From assembly GCA_026770585.1 (NCBI GenBank), contig MU646460.1, positions 273,107 to 286,819 of the forward strand: a stretch of 13,713 nucleotides of DNA. Direction: 5' to 3'. The position numbers and the translations under genes are program-made. Below the pieces are notes generated by a model that did no database searches, was not told where the DNA came from, and saw only the letters and a list, made by a program, of their open reading frames with translations. Position 1 is the stretch's first letter. The number at the start of each line of letters is the position of its first letter. Below are positions 6,724-10,806 of this stretch, one piece after another. This DNA comes from Baffinella frigidus. Its lineage: Eukaryota; Cryptophyceae; Cryptomonadales; Baffinellaceae.

Positions 6724-6747
6724 CTCGCCGTTCGGTTTCTTGTTCGT
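6724..6747 (-). other. 24-nt microexon, copy A (TNKKPNGE)
   Basis: The acceptor GTGTGTGTGTGTGCAG is followed by ACGAACAAGAAACCGAACGG and CGAG, then the donor GTGAGG. It reads TNKKPNGE in phase 0. Copy B at 6838-6861 encodes exactly the same peptide with two silent third-position differences. The strong splice borders and silent-only divergence argue that at least one copy is a real exon, perhaps used alternatively. The peptide is too short to identify. Confidence 0.55.
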
Positions 6748-6837
6748 CTGCACACACACACACATGTTTTTTTAAGGTACAGACGTGGCCGCAGTGTATC
6801 CCCCCTCCCCGGAGCGCCCGCCCACCCGCGCCCTCAC

Positions 6838-6861
6838 CTCGCCATTCGGCTTCTTGTTCGT
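6838..6861 (-). other. 24-nt microexon, copy B (TNKKPNGE)
   Basis: It is the upstream copy in transcription order: acceptor GGGTGTGTGCAG, exon ACGAACAAGAAGCCGAATGG plus CGAG, donor GTGAGG. It encodes the same eight residues as copy A. Skipping one, the other or neither keeps the frame, because each is 24 nt. Confidence 0.55.
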
Positions 6862-6990
6862 CTGCACACACCCAGGGAAGAGACTTTGTTGGACTTATGA
6901 CGCCGGAACACAAACTTAAGGCGTCCAGACACATTTCTTTTTTACGGTCCCGACGAGGCCGCGGTGTACCCCCCCTCCCGAGGAGGGGGG

Positions 6991-7131
6991 TTTCATCTCG
7001 GACCATACCAGAATCTGTCCTGATGAAAAGGCGTAAGATAGCATCATTTGATGCCTGAAATAGCATATACACCCTTACCTTCCGCGTGGGGAGCCTAAGA
7101 TAGCGGGACAGATTCTGTCTTGGCCCGAAAT
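6991..7131 (+). mobile_element. Foldback/MITE G3 (AGAATCTGTCC family)
   Basis: It runs from TTTCATCTCGGACCATACCA through GAATCTGTCC to GGGACAGATTCTGTCTTGGC and CCGAAA. It lies in an intron of the minus-strand gene. On that strand its interior contains TATCTTAG, 16 nt, then GTAAGG, where the two sister copies have ATAAGG. Confidence 0.87.
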
Positions 7132-7268
7132 TAGGTTGAAACCAGCACGCGCCCCGGGTGCACGGCGGTCAGGGATCACTGCAGCGCGGCGTGGGCTGTT
7201 TTTTTTGGGGGGGGGAGAGCGGCGGAGCGTTCAGTGTCCAAGCTGAGAGGATTCTGGCAGGGAGTGGA
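7132..7268. other. Probable intron sequence, no feature beyond homopolymers
   Basis: It contains a T8/G9 homopolymer pair (about 7199-7216). A minus-strand AG at about 7258 would put a stop codon directly in frame after the preceding exon phase, so no exon is called. Confidence 0.4.
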
Positions 7269-7413
7269 CTTTATCCGGGGAAACCTATTTTTCTTTAGTT
7301 TGATGGCCACGAAAATTACTACACAACTGCTTTAAAATATTACTAATAAGAACGAACCGTGTAGTAATTTTCGCGGACCTCAAACTAAAGAAAAATAGGG
7401 TTCCCCGGATAAG
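7269..7413. mobile_element. Foldback F2: ACGAAAATTACTACAC-core family
   Basis: The outer arms TTATCCGGGGAAACCTATTT plus TTCTTTAGTTTGA pair with their complement at 7379-7413. The core CACGAAAATTACTACACAA pairs with CGTGTAGTAATTTTCGCG. The core is that of F1, F3, F4 and F6, but the outer arms are unlike any of them. Confidence 0.9.
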
Positions 7414-7431
7414 ACTGGGCGCTGCCGCATC

Positions 7432-7695
7432 ACACCACCGCGGTAGATATGATGGGAGATATGATGGGACACCACATATGATGGGACACCACCGCGGTAG
7501 ATATGATGGGAGGCGCCTCACCAGATTGATTCCGCCAAGCACGCCACCGCGGTAGATATGATGGGAGATATGATGGGACACCGCATATGATGGGACACCA
7601 CATATGATGGGACACCACATATGATGGGATATGATGGGACACCACCGCGGTAGTTATGATGGGAGGCGCCTCACCAGATTGATTCCGCCAAGAAC
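7432..7695. repeat. ATATGATGGGA minisatellite with a duplicated exon border
   Basis: Units of CACCACATATGATGGGA and CCACCGCGGTAGATATGATG alternate. The array is a two-fold higher-order repeat: each half ends in GGCGCCTCACCAGATTGATT followed by CCGCCAAG. That end is the complement of the donor side of exon 3 of the minus-strand gene (7675-7703), so the exon's 3' end and donor were duplicated with the array (second copy about 7508-7536). Confidence 0.88.
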
Positions 7696-8631
7696 GCGGC
7701 CATCTGAATATACTGGACGAATTCCAATCGTCCATGGTAGGTTCAAACTCAGCGCAACAGTGAAGAATTTCAATCGTCCATGGTAGGGTTCAAGTTCAGT
7801 ACAACAGTGAAGCTACGGTATACACTTGGGATTCATCCAGCCACCTCTGGCTCTGAGCCTTCGTGATTTCCGCCTGCCACGGGTCTAATTCGAGGCGTGT
7901 GGCTCAAAACCCCACCCGAACCCCCAAAATCCAGATTTATGGTTTGGTCCAGGGCTCGTGGCAGCCACCAGCAACCCGTCACGTCACAGCTTATCCCGGG
8001 GCTTGAAACCTTTCGGATCCTGGTACAAATCGGAGGAAATCTCTCCACTCCACGTCCCGATCTGCCGTCAGCAATTCGTAGGTCCCTAGGGGTTTCATAC
8101 CGTAGGGACCTAGGAAGGAATAAAAACTCTTTTATTCCTTGAAAGGATCCGGGATAAGCTGCGACGGGTTGCTGGTGGCAGGACCTGCAGATCGCGAATC
8201 ATGTTGGCTGTCTGCAACGCGGCGCTCAGCGGCGCAGCTCCCGCGTCTCCTGCACCCCCAAAACCCGCGAATCAATCGAGGATCTGCTGCATACCACGCT
8301 TGATCGGTGTGTCTGCCCTGCGTGCCTGTGTGCGTCGGGCGTTCGCGCTGGTGTGAGAGGCCCCATAGCCCGGATATGCGACGAATGATGACAACCAGCT
8401 GAGACCAGCATCACTCGAAAGATCTCTCCGCTGAGCGTGCATGATGTGACGCCGAGGTATCCTGCAAGTGAAGCTCAGCATATGCCACCTATCGCGTGCC
8501 AATGCCGCACCTGCGTCTGTCGTCGGAGCAGTAGCCGACATTTCGTCCTCCGGATTCTTCAACTCAGGCGGCCGCTGCGGGGCCGCGGGGGCAAATCCTC
8601 CAAACCGGCCACCGACTCGCTTGCTCATCAT
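7675..8631 (-). CDS. 5' part of an unidentified intron-rich gene (exons 1-3)
   Basis: The exons are 8511-8631, 8185-8249 and 7675-7703 (complement). Exon 1 ends after one base of a codon at GCAG-GTGCGG. Exon 2 opens after GGGGGTGCAG and completes it. Exon 2 ends in phase 0 at CTGCAG-GTCCTG, and exon 3 follows GTATATTCAG and ends after two bases at GTGAGG. The protein starts MMSKRVGGRFGGFAPAAPQR and continues PPELKNPEDEMSATAPTTDA, GDAGAAPLSAALQTANMIRD and LQMAAFLAESI. A Gly/Pro/Ala-rich basic start is followed by a probable amphipathic helix. I recognise no domain. Start choice: paired ATGs at 8631/8628 begin the plausible coding stretch, although the frame stays open upstream to 8880. It is divergent from the JmjC gene. 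Later exons may include 6838/6724 and 5785-5889; at least one linking exon is missing, because exon 3 ends after two bases of a codon and the microexons begin in phase 0. Confidence 0.6.
7721..7812. repeat. 46-bp direct tandem repeat
   Basis: CAATCGTCCATGGTAGG(G)TTCAA continues to CAACAGTGAAG at 7721-7765 and again at 7766-7812 with a few changes. It lies in intron 2 of the minus-strand gene, close to its 3' splice site. Confidence 0.88.
7964..8179. mobile_element. Foldback element in intron 2, starting at the 5' splice site
   Basis: GCCACCAGCAACCCGTC plus CAGCTTATCCCGG pairs with CCGGGATAAGCTG plus GACGGGTTGCTGGTGGC, with a 4-base extra (ACGT) in one arm. Nested inside are a CCTAGG/CCGTAGGGACC hairpin (about 8082-8114) and GGAATAAAAACTCTTTTATTCC (about 8116-8139). 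On the coding strand the right arm begins 5 nt inside the intron, after the donor GTCCT. Confidence 0.85.
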
Positions 8632-9132
8632 GCCGCCGCCACGTAGATGCGCCGCAAGGCTCAGCGATCGCCCCGCGCCCTCGCATCGCATCGAATTCCA
8701 TGGGACCACATTCCCACTTTCAGAGAGAGAAGGTGAGAGGGTGGCTGCCAGGATCGAGAGGGCGAGCAGGCCACGCGGCGCGAGACTCGAAGCCCCCGGC
8801 ATCGAGGAAGAGAGGGTTGGCCGCACTGCTCCGGCAGGGGAGGCGGCGGCGCAGACCCGGCTGGTGCAGCGCGGTCTCAAGAATCAGAACCTGGTTTATT
8901 TAGAAGGAGCGATTTGGTAGCGAGGGGCCCTTTTTTGCTCCAAAGTTGACGGATTTGTTGCTCGACCGAGCATGTCAACTTATGAATAGGCCGCCAATAC
9001 ATAAGGAAGGCGGCTGGAGAGGCAAGGGTGCTGTTCTGTGCGATCCCGCGGCCTGTCCCTCGTCTCCGTGAGCTGCACCTGTCCTAGACCTCACCCCCGA
9101 GGCACCCCCCGCGACCCTCGGCGACCGCCAGC
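8632..9132. promoter_or_regulatory. Divergent intergenic region between the minus-strand gene and the JmjC gene
   Basis: About 500 bp separate the two proposed start codons, so promoters and 5' UTRs of both genes should lie here. GGTTTATTTAG near 8892 is the only TATA-like stretch. A nested palindrome at 8943-8981 (AAGTTGAC with GTCAACTT, inner GCTCG-ACC-GAGC) could be a protein-binding site or a small foldback. The 8640-8880 part is open in frames on both strands and may include 5' coding sequence of the minus-strand gene. Confidence 0.45.
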
Positions 9133-10747
9133 ATGCTCGCCGTGGAACAGCCCGTCGAGGCGGGCGCCTCTGCTCCCGCGCTCGCCCCTCTCGACGGGGA
9201 TCAGCCCGCCACCAGCGCCGCCGCGCCGCCGCCGATCCTTTTCCCGGTCTACACGGGCGCTGATGAAATGGTGATGTCGCCTCCCGACCACCTCCGGCGA
9301 TGTGTGTGCCTGTGATGGTGTGGGATGCTGCATCGTTATGATCCTGATTTTTTTTGAAGGGCGCGCGAACTGATGGTTGTCGATTGGGTGTGGTTGCCAG
9401 GGCGAGGTGCCGCGCATCTCGGCGAACGACATCACGCCGGAGGAGTTCGAGGCCCGCTACATCAAACGCGGAATGCCCGTCGTCCTCACGGTGACTTTTC
9501 TCCCGAGCTCAACGTGCCTGGCATCCCGAACCTGGGTCTCAGACCTGAGCAGGCCTCAAGACCGCACGCAAAGAGCATCTGTAATCTTCTACGGCAGCTG
9601 CGCCTCGGTGGAGCCTGGAGCGCAACCTCCCCAGCAAAGCGACATCGGGGGATGCAGGGTGACAGGGCATCAACTCAGAACTCCCGGTTCGGTGGGGGAT
9701 GACCTGCCTCACTCCAGGTTCTGGACGCGTGGCCGGCGTACAAGCAAGGGCCCTCACGCAAAGAATCCCGCCTCTGCGTCTTGTGTGGTTGAGACCTCAC
9801 CCACTCGCGGTGTTCGGTGCAGGGTGACACGGGCAAGCACGCAGTGACGGAGCTGGTTGGGGCGCCTCTAAAAGTGTACGCACGCAAATAATCCTGCCTC
9901 TGCATCTGGGGATGAACTCTCGCACGTGTTCGGTGCAGGGTGCCATGGATGCGTGGCCGGCGTACATGCAAGGGTCGTCGCGTAAGTGGACGTTCGACTT
10001 CTTCACGAAGCAGTACGGTGATGAGCCGTGCACCGTCGACACGTACGGAACCAAGGTACCACGGCTATCTAATCTCATCCGGACGAGTATTTTGCCAAAA
10101 TACGATTTTAAAAGTATTTTCTGCGAAAATTACCACACGATTTGTCTGTACTTTTAAAAATGGTCAAGCCTGTGTAGTAAATTTCGTTGCAAATCGGATC
10201 GGAGATCCCCGAAATCGTATTTTGTTAAAATACTCGCCGCGATTAAATCCCGGCGAGTACTCCTCATGAACACGATTTTGGTGTATCTTAAAGAGTAGAA
10301 ATTAGACAGTCGCCTATACAGCCTTCATTTATATACACCTTAAGATACACCAAAATAGAAATGGAGATCCCCGAAATCGTATTCCTGAGGAACACTCATC
10401 CGGATGATATCGCTGCCTGAGTAAAACGGTGCTCCGCGTTAAATACATTTAGATGAGGAATCCGTACAAACGTTCCAGTACGAGCCGTGCACGGTCAACA
10501 CGTACGGAAGCAGGGTCTAGCCCTAAACCCTGAACCTTAAACCCTGAACCCCAGATCCTAAAACCTAAACCCTAAACCCTGAACCCTAAACCCTAAACCC
10601 TTAACACTCAACCCTAAACCCTAGACCCCAAACCCTAAACCCCAAACCCTAAACCATCAACCCTAAACCTCACACCCTAAACCCTAAACCCTAAACCCTC
10701 AAACTCACACCATCAACCCTCAACCCTCAACTTTCAACCCTCAACCT

Positions 10748-10806
<59 letters not shown>

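Larger units (their letters stand above)
6700..6980. repeat. Tandem duplication containing a 24-nt microexon
   Basis: Two units share, in order on the plus strand, CGCCCGCCCACCCGCGCCCT, the microexon complement, (CA)n-like sequence, and a GTGGCCGCAGTGTATCCCCC-type block. The first unit is about 6700-6810 and the second about 6811-6980. G-family elements flank the pair on both sides. Confidence 0.8.

Noticed and set aside
7432-7695. CRISPR-like regularly spaced repeats
   Set aside because: Units are contiguous minisatellite with no unique spacers, in a eukaryotic intron context.
8272-8510. Continuation of the long minus-strand open frame past exon 1
   Set aside because: The peptide becomes random-looking beyond the GTGCGG donor, and exon 2 (8185-8249) joins in phase instead, so this part is treated as intron 1.
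8468-8920. 150-codon plus-strand open frame opposite the minus-strand gene
   Set aside because: The minus strand has phase-consistent exons with splice sites here, while this frame shows no domain and arises from GC-rich antisense.
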